DNA from: Bathymodiolus thermophilus thioautotrophic gill symbiont
GTDB taxonomy: Bacteria > Pseudomonadota > Gammaproteobacteria > PS1 > Pseudothioglobaceae
NCBI RefSeq assembly: GCF_003711265.1
Contig: NZ_CP024634.1
Location: 2,170,001-2,234,000 of the forward strand
Direction of reading: 5' to 3'
DNA length: 64,000 nt
In this document: piece after piece, positions 50,515-59,472 of the stretch
Layout: each line of letters starts with the position of its first letter
Numbering within the stretch: position 1 is the stretch's first letter
Translations under genes and position numbers: made by a program
Notes under the pieces: generated by a model
What the model was told of the DNA's origin: nothing
The model's database searches: none
What the model saw: only the letters and a program-made list of their open reading frames with translations

Positions 50515-51318
50515 CTACCCTATAATTGCTTTATTAATTTGCTGGGCAAACTCATTTCCATCTTTTGGGCGTATACTTTTATCATTGTGTAATGCATCAA
50601 ATATTGGTTTAAATAATTTTTCCGGCCCAGACCAATCTTCTTTTTTCAATATTCCTGTCGGGTGTGTCTTATTAACAATTAACCAAAATATTGACGCTAA
50701 TTGAAATACATCAGACGATTTGCTAATATCGTCATTAATGCCACAATTAAGATTATTCGCTTCTGGGGACATCCAAAAAGCAGGCCCTACTTTCTCCCCA
50801 TCTTTAGTAATTGAATCTTGCTTTGCATCGTCATCAAACTTGCACAAGCCATAATCACTCAACAACCACACTCCATTGGAAATTAAAATATTATCTGGTT
50901 TAATGTCCCTGTGAATGGCCTCTTTATGCAAACATGCTAACGCCTCCGATAGCCCTCTAAATTGAGCAAAATATTCTTCTTTGGCAAAATTTTCTTTATC
51001 TTTAAATAATTGTGTTAAATTTTTTTCGGCAATATTCATAACAATAAATGGGTATTTCTTGTATTCACCGCTGTCTATATATTTGATTAAATGCTTATGA
51101 TTAATTTTTTTATTTAACTCAATTTCTTTATCAAATCTTTTGAGTCTCTTTTTTTGAAGTCTTGTCTGAAATTTGATTGCATACTCGTTACCTGTAGCCT
51201 CATTAACACACTTATACACCTCCGCATTACCGCCACTACCTATTGCTTCGTTAATAGTATAGATTACCCCATCTGTTTGCACCAACTCTGGGGCATCAAA
51301 CTTTCTTAACATTTGCAT
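50515..51318 (-). CDS. Hanks-type serine/threonine protein kinase in the ssp operon
   Basis: 267 residues, essentially a bare kinase domain with no membrane segment. The glycine loop is IGSGGNAEVY (26-35), the ATP lysine K49, the catalytic loop HRDIKPDN (136-143), the metal motif DYG in place of DFG (155-157), and the activation-segment end FWMSPEA (181-187). All key residues for activity are present. It overlaps the upstream DUF262 gene by 23 bases, so it is translationally coupled; MLRKF at 51312 is an alternative start. Kinases occur in other phage-defence loci, so phosphorylation of an operon partner or host target on infection is inferred. It is not part of the described SspABCD-E core. 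Confidence 0.85.
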   Translation of the reverse strand: MQMLRKFDAPELVQTDGVIYTINEAIGSGGNAEVYKCVNEATGNEYAIKFQTRLQKKRLKRFDKEIELNKKINHKHLIKYIDSGEYKKYPFIVMNIAEKNLTQLFKDKENFAKEEYFAQFRGLSEALACLHKEAIHRDIKPDNILISNGVWLLSDYGLCKFDDDAKQDSITKDGEKVGPAFWMSPEANNLNCGINDDISKSSDVFQLASIFWLIVNKTHPTGILKKEDWSGPEKLFKPIFDALHNDKSIRPKDGNEFAQQINKAIIG

Positions 51319-52672
51319 AAAAACATTTAGGGCAAATAAATCGTGAATTTACTAGTTGATGGTTAAGCTCACTATCATCCCAATACAATAAATCTAAATC
51401 ATTTGCTATTACTTGACTATTTTCATCATCTTCTTGATAAAAGTTACCTGTATTGCATTTGCCACAGTATAGGCTAGTAGGGCATCCATATTCTCCTTGC
51501 GATGAAGGTTTTATTTTTATCCAACTAAATGCAATTTCACTAAAAATTTTACATGTTTTTTGATTGTTTTCTTTTGCCCCATAAGTGCCAAGTAAAATGG
51601 ATGATAAAAACTTGATTCGCCACTCTCTGCTAGCCTTAGAGTTTGCATCTGATAAGCACTTAGTAGCATATTCTCTAAACCGATTAATTTCTGAATTAGG
51701 ATTAATATATTTATCCATCAAAGCCAAATCTATTCTTAAATTATCTAAATTTTTATTGACAATACTCAAACCATTTCTTTTTAATTGATTAATTGCAAAA
51801 AATAGAGCGTAAAAATCAGCTTTCTGTTTAAATCTTGTTTTACCAATAAATCCTTTAAATTTTAGTTCCTCATGGTAAATAGCCGTTATGGGTCCGCTTT
51901 GTCTAATGCATTCTTTTTCATTAAAAATAAGATGTATGTCTTTAAGTGTTTCAACAAATTCCTTCTCTATTTTGTCTTTTTCTTTAGTATCCCAATCAGC
52001 ATAATTTCTATAAAAATCATCTAATGCATTCTTTTTATCTTGAGTGCCATCTATTAATCCTGCCAATAACTCTGACACATATTCGGCATCGCCAAACCTT
52101 CTTCTACTGGTGATAGTGAAAATTTTTGTATTATCGAAAAAGGAATTTACAGCTAGTTTTTCAGCTAATTCTAGGAAGTCACCAGGAAAATCAGAGCGCC
52201 TTAATTCTTGTTTATTGAGGACAGTAGAGTATTTATTAACACGCGAATATATCTCTCTAAGCTGCTCATCTGAAGCATCATTTATCTCATTAAAATCCAA
52301 TTTATATCTAAGAAAAGTATTTTGTATGTTTTCTGGTAATTGACTAAATTTTTTATTGAAAAACTCTCCATTATAAGGCTTTTTCAAGGAAAACTCATTT
52401 CTAATAAACGACAAAATAGCCGTAATTCTTTGCTGCCCATCTATTACAGAACGATAAGGACTGTTATCTTTTACCACATTAGAGACAAATATTTTTGGCA
52501 TTGGTATATTTTTTAATATAGTATCCATAAGCATTATTTGTGCCGCATTGCCCCAAACGAATTTTCTTTGAAAATCTGGCGCTATATCCAAACGATTATT
52601 GTCTGTCCAATCTCTTAAATCCAATATGCTATTAGTTGATGGTTGCCAATTAATTTGCTCAATTTTCTCCAT
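51296..52672 (-). CDS. DUF262 protein with C-terminal zinc ribbon in the ssp operon
   Basis: 458 residues. The N-terminal ParB/DUF262-like domain has DIAPDFQRKFVW (about 31-42) and SVIDGQQRITAILSF (about 74-88). A helical middle follows (LNKQELRRSDFPGDFLELAE). At the end are two CxxC knuckles (Cys403/406 and Cys447/450) and a nearby CPTSLYC, forming a zinc-ribbon-like module; there is no DUF1524/HNH nuclease domain. It could bind DNA or regulate or sense rather than cut. It lies 13 bases after sspD and overlaps the kinase gene. It is distinct from sspE, so this operon has two DUF262 proteins. Confidence 0.8.
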   Translation of the reverse strand: MEKIEQINWQPSTNSILDLRDWTDNNRLDIAPDFQRKFVWGNAAQIMLMDTILKNIPMPKIFVSNVVKDNSPYRSVIDGQQRITAILSFIRNEFSLKKPYNGEFFNKKFSQLPENIQNTFLRYKLDFNEINDASDEQLREIYSRVNKYSTVLNKQELRRSDFPGDFLELAEKLAVNSFFDNTKIFTITSRRRFGDAEYVSELLAGLIDGTQDKKNALDDFYRNYADWDTKEKDKIEKEFVETLKDIHLIFNEKECIRQSGPITAIYHEELKFKGFIGKTRFKQKADFYALFFAINQLKRNGLSIVNKNLDNLRIDLALMDKYINPNSEINRFREYATKCLSDANSKASREWRIKFLSSILLGTYGAKENNQKTCKIFSEIAFSWIKIKPSSQGEYGCPTSLYCGKCNTGNFYQEDDENSQVIANDLDLLYWDDSELNHQLVNSRFICPKCFYANVKKV

Positions 52673-52685
52673 AATACCTTCCTTT

Positions 52686-53480
52686 CTACAAACTACAAAT
52701 CAAACAAGCCTGATCTTCGTCATCCCGCCCGTCTTCTATTAAAATATCTTGCCAAGAGCGATTATCTTTTTTCTCTGCAAGCTGTTTTTTTCTTTTTTTG
52801 CTGCTCGCCAGAATTTCATCTTTCTGCTCAACTAACTCTTCAAGCGTTATTCCTTGAATCCAAGTATAACCTTTGCCACCCTCTTGCTTTTCCATTTCGA
52901 CCGCTCTCGCAAACTCTTTAGGATGTCGTTCTGCCAGACCCAGCCATTCTTCTTTACGCTGAAAGAAACAAAAGAAACAGCCTGAGCGGCTACGCCATTC
53001 ATAATACTTAGGAATACCTACTGTTTCCCTTAATAAGTTAAAAATATCTTCCCTGACTAAACCATCTTCAATAAAGGGGAAAATTGGTTTAATATTTTTT
53101 TTACGACTAATGTAACCTTCGCGATTTTCATCGGCACGAATGCCAATATAAGAAATGCATTCATCATCACCAATAAACTCTTCAAAAGGGGCTAATTTCA
53201 TATCTTTGGTACACCAGCGTTGTTGCGGCGATGGTAGCATTCCATCTTTCATTTTAAGGTGATGAAAAAAATCTTTTTCACTTCCCAGTTTTTTTATTTT
53301 CTTGCCTAAATAAATTTGTAATTTATCCAAAAAAGTATAAATTTCAGGCAACTCCACCCCCGTATCTGTGAAAAAATATTCTATCTCAGGGATTTTATTC
53401 TGCTGTTTGAGGTAGATTGCTAAGGCTGCACTGTCTTTGCCACCTGAAATACCCAATACATGTCTTATCTTTTTAGCCAT
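52686..53480 (-). CDS. sspD: SspD-like ATP pyrophosphatase (DndC/PAPS-reductase family)
   Basis: 264 residues. The PP-loop SGGKDS (12-17) binds ATP. Cysteines in QRWCTKDMK, SGCFFCFF and the C-terminal ACLICSL could hold an iron-sulfur cluster, as in DndC. In Ssp systems SspD activates the DNA backbone so that sulfur replaces a non-bridging oxygen on one strand. It lies 3 bases after sspC and starts the run leading to the restriction genes. A Dnd origin was considered, but dndB/D/E are absent and the DUF4007 gene points to Ssp. Confidence 0.85.
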   Translation of the reverse strand: MAKKIRHVLGISGGKDSAALAIYLKQQNKIPEIEYFFTDTGVELPEIYTFLDKLQIYLGKKIKKLGSEKDFFHHLKMKDGMLPSPQQRWCTKDMKLAPFEEFIGDDECISYIGIRADENREGYISRKKNIKPIFPFIEDGLVREDIFNLLRETVGIPKYYEWRSRSGCFFCFFQRKEEWLGLAERHPKEFARAVEMEKQEGGKGYTWIQGITLEELVEQKDEILASSKKRKKQLAEKKDNRSWQDILIEDGRDDEDQACLICSL

Positions 53481-53483
53481 TTT

Positions 53484-56400
53484 CTAAATAACTCTTAATG
53501 TTTGAGTGACTATCTTATTATCCGCTTCTTTTACCAATTCACCTACCACGCCTAATTTATCTTTCGTCCTTCCTAATAATTCTAAGATCTCATTTTTAAT
53601 TTTTTCGTCCTCATGACTAAGATTAGAGTTTTGTATATGTACAGCATATAAATTGACAACCAAATTTATATTTTCTATCAATAACTTTTCTGCCATAACG
53701 GCATTTTGATCGCTCCAATTATTGATAGGCTTGTCAATAAGTGCCGATAAAATTCTCTCTAAATACTCATCAAGATTGTCAGAATCACAACTAATATTTT
53801 TTATGAAACCTTCAACTTCGTTATTAAAAGAGTACTTGCTCAAGGCGCACCCATAAGAAATAAGTTTTGGCTTTATTGCTTCTTTTTTGCTTTCATCTAA
53901 TTTAGACGCAAGTATATTTATTTGCTTATCACGCATCGCTGGATAAGCGTTTTTAATTTCTTGCAAAGCAGTTTTTATTACCTCGCCAAATCCATCGGCA
54001 GTATTGTTATCAAAGCCACACACTTCTGGCAATTTTCTAAATAATAAGTCTTGGGGGCTTTTATTATTTTTAAAGGCATCTCTTACTTTTTGCGCTACCT
54101 TGGAAATACTCTCAGTTTGCTTGGTATAAGGTGGGATATTTTTCATAAATACTGCTATTGCTTGAAACAGTTTTAATGCATTTGGTGCTTTTTTACCATT
54201 CAGCAAACTGTTTTCATATTCTTGTAAAAATGATTGGGTAACGCCTTCTATTTTGAACTGCTGAAAGGTAAAGGTATCTGGGCGTTTTAAAAAACGCTCT
54301 AAATGTTCGGTTGTGAAATACGGCACATAAAAACGGTCTTCATAAACGGCAATTTCATCTTTATTAGACAAATAAACTGCGATATAAAAAATAGGTAATA
54401 CTGGTTTTTTAATGCCAAAGGGGGGTGCGGTTAAAATTTCATCTAAAGTGGAAAGATTTTGCGCTTGTTCTTTGGCATTATTGAAAAACTTTTCTATTTT
54501 GTTCCACACTGTTAAATAATTTGAGTTATCTTTAGTAGGTGGTGCAATCTTCCAAACCTTTCCTGTCTTTTGATGCATGCCACTACTTTCTAAGATAGCC
54601 CTATACATGCTTTTTTCTGCGGGATATGCTTCAATACCTAAATCTTGTTTATCAGAATTATTTAATAGTGCTATTAATAATTTCTTGCGACCTGCATTCG
54701 CTTGAGCTGATGGGCGGTTTCTATTAATAAGCTCGTTTTTGATAATTGGGGTTTGGGGGTAAATATCTGCCAAGGTTTCGGAAAGTAACTTTTGAATGCC
54801 TCTTTTACTGTTTATGGACTGTTGGACTTTATTTTGATACCAGCAACAATCTGCAGGGGTTTCTACAATTTTATTAAGTTCATTGGTTACTTCTTTTTCA
54901 ACATTGGCTGCATATGCTTTAAACTCTCTTTGCACTACTGGGTCTTGTTGGATAACTGAGTTATGCATTTTTATATACTCTAAAGCCGTTTGGTTTTTAA
55001 TAACTTGTTTGATTTGCTCGCTGTTGTTTAGCAAAACGCAAATATCTTGCTGTGAAAAATACTGCACTAACTTGGTTTCAAAGGTTTCTTGGTCTTTTGA
55101 AGTGTCACTTAAGCAAAATATAATTCTTGGGTTTGTATACTGTTTAGCTTGCAATTTGTATGCTGATACATTAATAAAAAGTGGTTCAAAATAAAATAAA
55201 CTGTGATGTTCAATAGAATATTTTTTTGCAACGAATGGCAAAAAAACTGAGATTTCATTTAATTTGTCTGCAACATTTAATGTGCATAATTGCACTTCTT
55301 GCTTGTTTAATTCAGCATTTATATCAAAATCACTACCTTGCCATACTCGATACTCATTATTAAATTTTCGGTAATAAACAATTGATTGCTTTTCAAGGTT
55401 TTGAATATTTTCCTCAAAAAGACTGTCGCATAACTTCAACAATGACTTTGATGCTGGAATTTTGCTAATGACATTTAACAAGCCAATGGTTTTAAGCAAA
55501 TTCATTTCTTCTGTGTTGCTTGCTGAAAACCGCTCTATCGCACTATTGGCTTCAACCACTGTTCTTTGCACTTGCAAATCATTGGTTAGTATTTGACCTG
55601 TTAAAAAATAATCAAAAATATCTGCTGGTAGGACAAATTCCCCTACTGTCAGCTCGTCTAGTTTTTTAACTAATGACAAGGGTTCTGAGCCACCTAAATA
55701 ATTAAACAAAGTCCTTTCATTTTGTGCCACTTTTTGGCATAAAGTAGGCAATAATAAGGCTGTTATTGGGTGCAATGGGTAACAATTTTCAAATAAATGA
55801 TGGGCTGTTTTTGTATCAAGTGAAACAGGTAACAAATTGTTTTTTTGCAAAACTTTGACTGTGTTTTTTATTTCGGCTTGTATGGGCTTTAGTTGTATTT
55901 CGCTTAATTGATTTTGAAAAACTCGCCCCATAATATGTAACGATTGGGTGATGGTTTCTACAAATGATAAAACTTCATACCTGCCTTGTATTTTTGTCCA
56001 TTCATTTTTAAGCTTGGTGTTTAAATTTTTGCCATATTGCTCAAAAGATTGGTGCAGCAAAACAAACAATAAAATATTGTTATTATAAGTTGCCTCTGCA
56101 AGTGTCTGCAACAAGAAAATATCATCACTTTCATGGCGAGCCGAATACTCTAAAAACTTACCCAACTCATCAATAACAATTAGCAATCCTTTGCCACCAT
56201 TATTTTGAATATTATTTTGAACATTGACAACTAAATTACTTACTTTAGATGGTGATATCTTGTTACTGGATAATAATTTATCAATCGCCGTTAAACTTGT
56301 GTCGTCTGCTATATCTAATGTCTCATAATAATCAATAACGCTTATTTTTAATGTTTTTAAGAATACTGTAATAAGAGAATCTGGGCTGCCTGTAATTAAT

Positions 56401-56753
56401 ACCTCACAATAGCCGTTAGAGTTTTTTAGGTGCTTACTAATATTGATTGCAAAATTAGCGTTGTCTGTGCGTAATTTTTTACACGCTAATTTACTAAGTG
56501 CTGTTTTTGGATTGCCAAGTAAATGACTTAAATATAGGGCAAATGATGATTTTCCTGAACCATAAGAACCGATCAGCGACCATGCTTTATTGCCATTGGT
56601 CTTTTTCTGTGCGTTAATGACATTTTGAATATTTTGCATCGCTGTTGAAGTTAAAACATAACTTTCTAGCAATTCTTTGGCTGACTTATCTCTATCTAAA
56701 TTAATAGATTTGGTTAGCGTTGTCTTAACAGAGATTAATTCATTAAGCCGCAT
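53484..56753 (-). CDS. sspC: SspC-like large ATPase
   Basis: 1089 residues. Walker A is GSYGSGKSS (62-70) and Walker B is LLIVIDELGKF (about 193-203), in a P-loop domain like those of DUF499/BrxC-type defence ATPases. A long helical body follows to about 1089, without membrane segments. In the Ssp system SspC is the ATPase needed for phosphorothioation with SspB and SspD. Its start lies within the last codons of sspB (11-base overlap), so the two are coupled. BREX was considered, but there is no PglX, PglZ or BrxL nearby. Confidence 0.85.
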   Translation of the reverse strand: MRLNELISVKTTLTKSINLDRDKSAKELLESYVLTSTAMQNIQNVINAQKKTNGNKAWSLIGSYGSGKSSFALYLSHLLGNPKTALSKLACKKLRTDNANFAINISKHLKNSNGYCEVLITGSPDSLITVFLKTLKISVIDYYETLDIADDTSLTAIDKLLSSNKISPSKVSNLVVNVQNNIQNNGGKGLLIVIDELGKFLEYSARHESDDIFLLQTLAEATYNNNILLFVLLHQSFEQYGKNLNTKLKNEWTKIQGRYEVLSFVETITQSLHIMGRVFQNQLSEIQLKPIQAEIKNTVKVLQKNNLLPVSLDTKTAHHLFENCYPLHPITALLLPTLCQKVAQNERTLFNYLGGSEPLSLVKKLDELTVGEFVLPADIFDYFLTGQILTNDLQVQRTVVEANSAIERFSASNTEEMNLLKTIGLLNVISKIPASKSLLKLCDSLFEENIQNLEKQSIVYYRKFNNEYRVWQGSDFDINAELNKQEVQLCTLNVADKLNEISVFLPFVAKKYSIEHHSLFYFEPLFINVSAYKLQAKQYTNPRIIFCLSDTSKDQETFETKLVQYFSQQDICVLLNNSEQIKQVIKNQTALEYIKMHNSVIQQDPVVQREFKAYAANVEKEVTNELNKIVETPADCCWYQNKVQQSINSKRGIQKLLSETLADIYPQTPIIKNELINRNRPSAQANAGRKKLLIALLNNSDKQDLGIEAYPAEKSMYRAILESSGMHQKTGKVWKIAPPTKDNSNYLTVWNKIEKFFNNAKEQAQNLSTLDEILTAPPFGIKKPVLPIFYIAVYLSNKDEIAVYEDRFYVPYFTTEHLERFLKRPDTFTFQQFKIEGVTQSFLQEYENSLLNGKKAPNALKLFQAIAVFMKNIPPYTKQTESISKVAQKVRDAFKNNKSPQDLLFRKLPEVCGFDNNTADGFGEVIKTALQEIKNAYPAMRDKQINILASKLDESKKEAIKPKLISYGCALSKYSFNNEVEGFIKNISCDSDNLDEYLERILSALIDKPINNWSDQNAVMAEKLLIENINLVVNLYAVHIQNSNLSHEDEKIKNEILELLGRTKDKLGVVGELVKEADNKIVTQTLRVI

Positions 56754-57594
56754 AATATTCTTCTAAACATTTATAAGTGTCAATAGTAGTGCTTTTATGC
56801 AACTGAAAGACACCTGCATCTTCTCTTAAATGATAATCGCCATATTTTTGTGTGATTTTTTCTAAAATAGCGATTAACTCATCTTCTCTTATTTTTAAAG
56901 CGGGTGCAAATGCATTATCACCATACATTAAATCGTGAATAGAAACAGGCTTGTCGCCTTTAAATTGATCACCAATATTGTGAGCAATAACTTCAATTGG
57001 GGTATTTTTTGGGTCAAAAGAGAAATGGTATTTTCCATCAAAATGTTTGATTAAACCCAGTAAAGATAAAGGTGATTCTAGCATATCTTCTATTTGAGTT
57101 TTTGCTGATTTGTGTGGTGCATACATTCTTAGAATTACCTGGATATCCATTCTTAGCGTTTTTTCCGACCCCTTCCAGTTGTTTTCTTTTGCATAGGACA
57201 AAAAAGCACTTCCTGCCTCTTCTGCACTAAATTCGTTTTGATGAAAGTGATTAAACAACCAATAAATTGAAGTTGACAATTCTTTATTTTGAGCAAGCGC
57301 TAAATGCAACAACCACAAAGAAGCGTCATCCTCTAAATAAGCATCATTCTTATTTAAAAATTCGCCAAATTCAGTGATTGATTCATTGTCTATAACTTTA
57401 GTTGCCATTAGCCAATAACGAATAGCAGCAACCATATTTTTACCAACACCTAAATTAACTGTTGCATCATCCGAAGTAAAAACATCAGCTATTTTGCGAG
57501 ACTTTTGAGTTTGTATTGCCTGAATACCTTTTGTTATCCAGCCATAACGAAGCTGAAAAGAACCGTGTCTGCCAATTGTAAAGGTATTGCTCAT
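56743..57594 (-). CDS. sspB: SspB-like DUF4007 protein
   Basis: 283 residues. The DUF4007 hallmarks are the N-terminal GRHGSFQLRYGWITKG (8-23) and LGVGKNMVAAIRYWL (about 48-62). In Ssp systems SspB is a DNA-nicking protein required for single-strand phosphorothioation. First gene of the operon; no strong ribosome site is visible before the ATG. No cysteine desulfurase (sspA) lies upstream: the next 230 bases hold a decayed gatA fragment and then IS-1b, so a genomic IscS-type desulfurase must supply sulfur if the system works. Confidence 0.85.
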   Translation of the reverse strand: MSNTFTIGRHGSFQLRYGWITKGIQAIQTQKSRKIADVFTSDDATVNLGVGKNMVAAIRYWLMATKVIDNESITEFGEFLNKNDAYLEDDASLWLLHLALAQNKELSTSIYWLFNHFHQNEFSAEEAGSAFLSYAKENNWKGSEKTLRMDIQVILRMYAPHKSAKTQIEDMLESPLSLLGLIKHFDGKYHFSFDPKNTPIEVIAHNIGDQFKGDKPVSIHDLMYGDNAFAPALKIREDELIAILEKITQKYGDYHLREDAGVFQLHKSTTIDTYKCLEEYYAA

Positions 57595-57660
57595 ACATAT
57601 TTTTAGGTAAAAAAACTCTATTAATTTTAACAGTAATTTGGCAAAAAAAATGACAGTATT

Positions 57661-57727
57661 TTTTTGAGTGCAATCCGATGCTTGTTAGAATTGATGGATA
57701 ATGTTAAAAAATTTGGCTCCAACTCAG
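57661..57727 (-). pseudogene. decayed fragment of the gatA 3' end
   Basis: The minus strand aligns with the last codons of intact gatA (60991-61057): ATTGATGG-AATGTTAA and the flanking bases match with roughly one change in four. Two in-frame stops interrupt it (Y*VGAKFFNIIHQF*QASD against [19 protein letters not shown]). It lies directly upstream of sspB. Confidence 0.82.
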
Positions 57728-57823
57728 TAAAAAATAAATAATGCACACATCAAAAGCTTTGTATAAATACAAACACCATTCTCATCCCAAGCTCTGCTTG
57801 GGAATGCATATTACATAAAAAAA

Positions 57824-59122
57824 GACCCCTGCATAGCACCCTAAAACCAACCATCAAAACCCAAAACCCTCAATTTTTGACTTTTCAAAGTCAAAAAACA
57901 TATAAAACCCAGCTTTCATTAAAAAAATCATCAATATCAACTATAAATCGCTCATTTTTTACTCTTTTTTGTACTGTTTCCACAAAAAAGACACAATAAT
58001 CCCTAGGTTGTATTTAATCCCTTGTTAATATAAACATTCGCCGCTCTAACTAGATTATAAGCAATAGCTTTAAGATTAACTTCGCTGGCAACTTTCTCTA
58101 AACCAATATAACGACTTCTTGCCAAACCATAAGTGCGTTTGAGCGTACCAAAGGTGCGTTCAACCACAAACCTTCTTTTGCTGATTGCTTTATTGCGTAA
58201 TTTATTCCAATGACTCATTTGCTTGCCTTTGGGTTTTTTGCGCATAATACCATCTCTTAACTTTTGTGCTTTAAGTGCTTCACTATTAGCTTGAGAGGCT
58301 GCTCCTTTGTCGTATAAAACTCTTACGCCTTTTTGATTGCCTGCCTGTTTAACATTTTCTTCAAAATGAGTCATTTCACTATCATTAGCAGGGTGCGTAG
58401 TGGCTTTGTTAATTAATCCATTGGCATCAGTTGTTACTACTGATGAATATCCATAAGTGTATTTTCCCGCCTTAAATGTCCATCTTGCATCTTTATCATC
58501 TGAATATTGAATTGGGTTACTATCAATCTCATAAACCTCACCAGTTTTGTGTGTTGTAATAATCTTCTTAGTGCGTCTAGCACTTTGAATTAAGGTTGCA
58601 TCCATGGCAACATGTTTGCCATTAGAGAGTTTGAGTTGATTATTCTCAAGCATAAGATTGATGCTACTCAAAAGTCTATCAAATAGATTTTGTTTGATTA
58701 GTTTGGTTCTAAATCTGCCAATGGTTGTAGCATCAGGTTTGTTGCCACTTAGGCTAAAGTTGCAAAAGTTAATAAAGACTAAATCTCTACTAAGACTATC
58801 AGCCAACTTCTCATCAGAGAGATTGTGCCATGTGCCTATTAATAGCGCTTTAAACAGACTAACAGCAGAATAGTCAACTTTAATATGAGACAGATCTTTG
58901 GCTATAACTTCCCAATCGATAACTTTGTTAATGATGTCTAGTTGGGAGTTTGGTATGTTGATAAAACTATCAGCAAAGGTTTGTTCTTGAGTGGTTTTAA
59001 CTCGCATTTTTTTGTAAGTGTCTGATAATTATAGTATTTTATCATAAATGCTAATGTTTGCATAAGGTTTTGAGGGTTGATTTGTGATTTTTTGTTGGGT
59101 TTTTTAGTTTAATGCAGGGGTC
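57824..59122 (-). mobile_element. insertion sequence IS-1b (IS5 family), 1299 bp
   Basis: Same element as 35137-36435 in inverted orientation, with ends GACCCCTGCATAGCACCC (57824) and TTTAATGCAGGGGTC (59122). It separates the gatA fragment from the gatB fragment. Confidence 0.92.
58003..59007 (-). CDS. IS5-family transposase of IS-1b
   Basis: 334 residues, nearly identical to the transposase at 35252-36256. Visible differences are HWNK for HWHK and a final Thr for Ala. The DDE residues are preserved as in that copy. Near identity over 24 kb of separation means the two can recombine and invert the toxin and defence segment between them. Confidence 0.92.
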   Translation of the reverse strand: MRVKTTQEQTFADSFINIPNSQLDIINKVIDWEVIAKDLSHIKVDYSAVSLFKALLIGTWHNLSDEKLADSLSRDLVFINFCNFSLSGNKPDATTIGRFRTKLIKQNLFDRLLSSINLMLENNQLKLSNGKHVAMDATLIQSARRTKKIITTHKTGEVYEIDSNPIQYSDDKDARWTFKAGKYTYGYSSVVTTDANGLINKATTHPANDSEMTHFEENVKQAGNQKGVRVLYDKGAASQANSEALKAQKLRDGIMRKKPKGKQMSHWNKLRNKAISKRRFVVERTFGTLKRTYGLARSRYIGLEKVASEVNLKAIAYNLVRAANVYINKGLNTT

Positions 59123-59345
59123 TTAAAAAGAGAATTTGAATATGCTATTTTTAAATCGCTCTAAAAGAAAACTTACTGAAGATTTGGTTTGAAGAATTGC
59201 CAATTAAACAGAAATTGAATTTTGTTAATCTTCTATCTTTATTACAAAGGTATTGTATTTGTTTAAAAATATTCGTCTCAACTTGAGGGTTATAACTCAA
59301 GTTGTGCTTTGACTTGATTTCTTCCTAGTTTAAGGTGTGGTGTTG

Positions 59346-59391
59346 CTGATAATTTTTTAGATTTTATATTAAATTGAGTGTGGGTTTCTAG
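59346..59391 (-). pseudogene. decayed fragment of the gatB 5' end
   Basis: On the minus strand CTAGAAACCCACACTCAATT continues as a run similar to codons 9-25 of intact gatB ([17 protein letters not shown]), with in-frame stops. The match may extend weakly to about 59330 and 59405. The remaining parts of 59123-59472 show no gene; a small inverted repeat lies at 59279-59304. Confidence 0.78.
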
Positions 59392-59472
59392 CGCTTTGCC
59401 ACTCTTGTTAAAAATTTAATTAATGAATTATTCCAAATATTTCTCTTAACTTCACACGCCATTTTATGTATT

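Noticed and set aside
48229-57594. BREX or Dnd identity for the defence operon
   Set aside because: There is no PglX, PglZ or BrxL for BREX and no DndB/D/E for Dnd. DUF4007 plus PP-loop protein plus DUF262-DUF1524 fits Ssp better.
35137-59122. Composite transposon bounded by the two IS-1 copies
   Set aside because: IS-1a is inside IS-2 and IS-1b is between gat fossils; no shared target duplication brackets the whole, so independent insertions are more likely.
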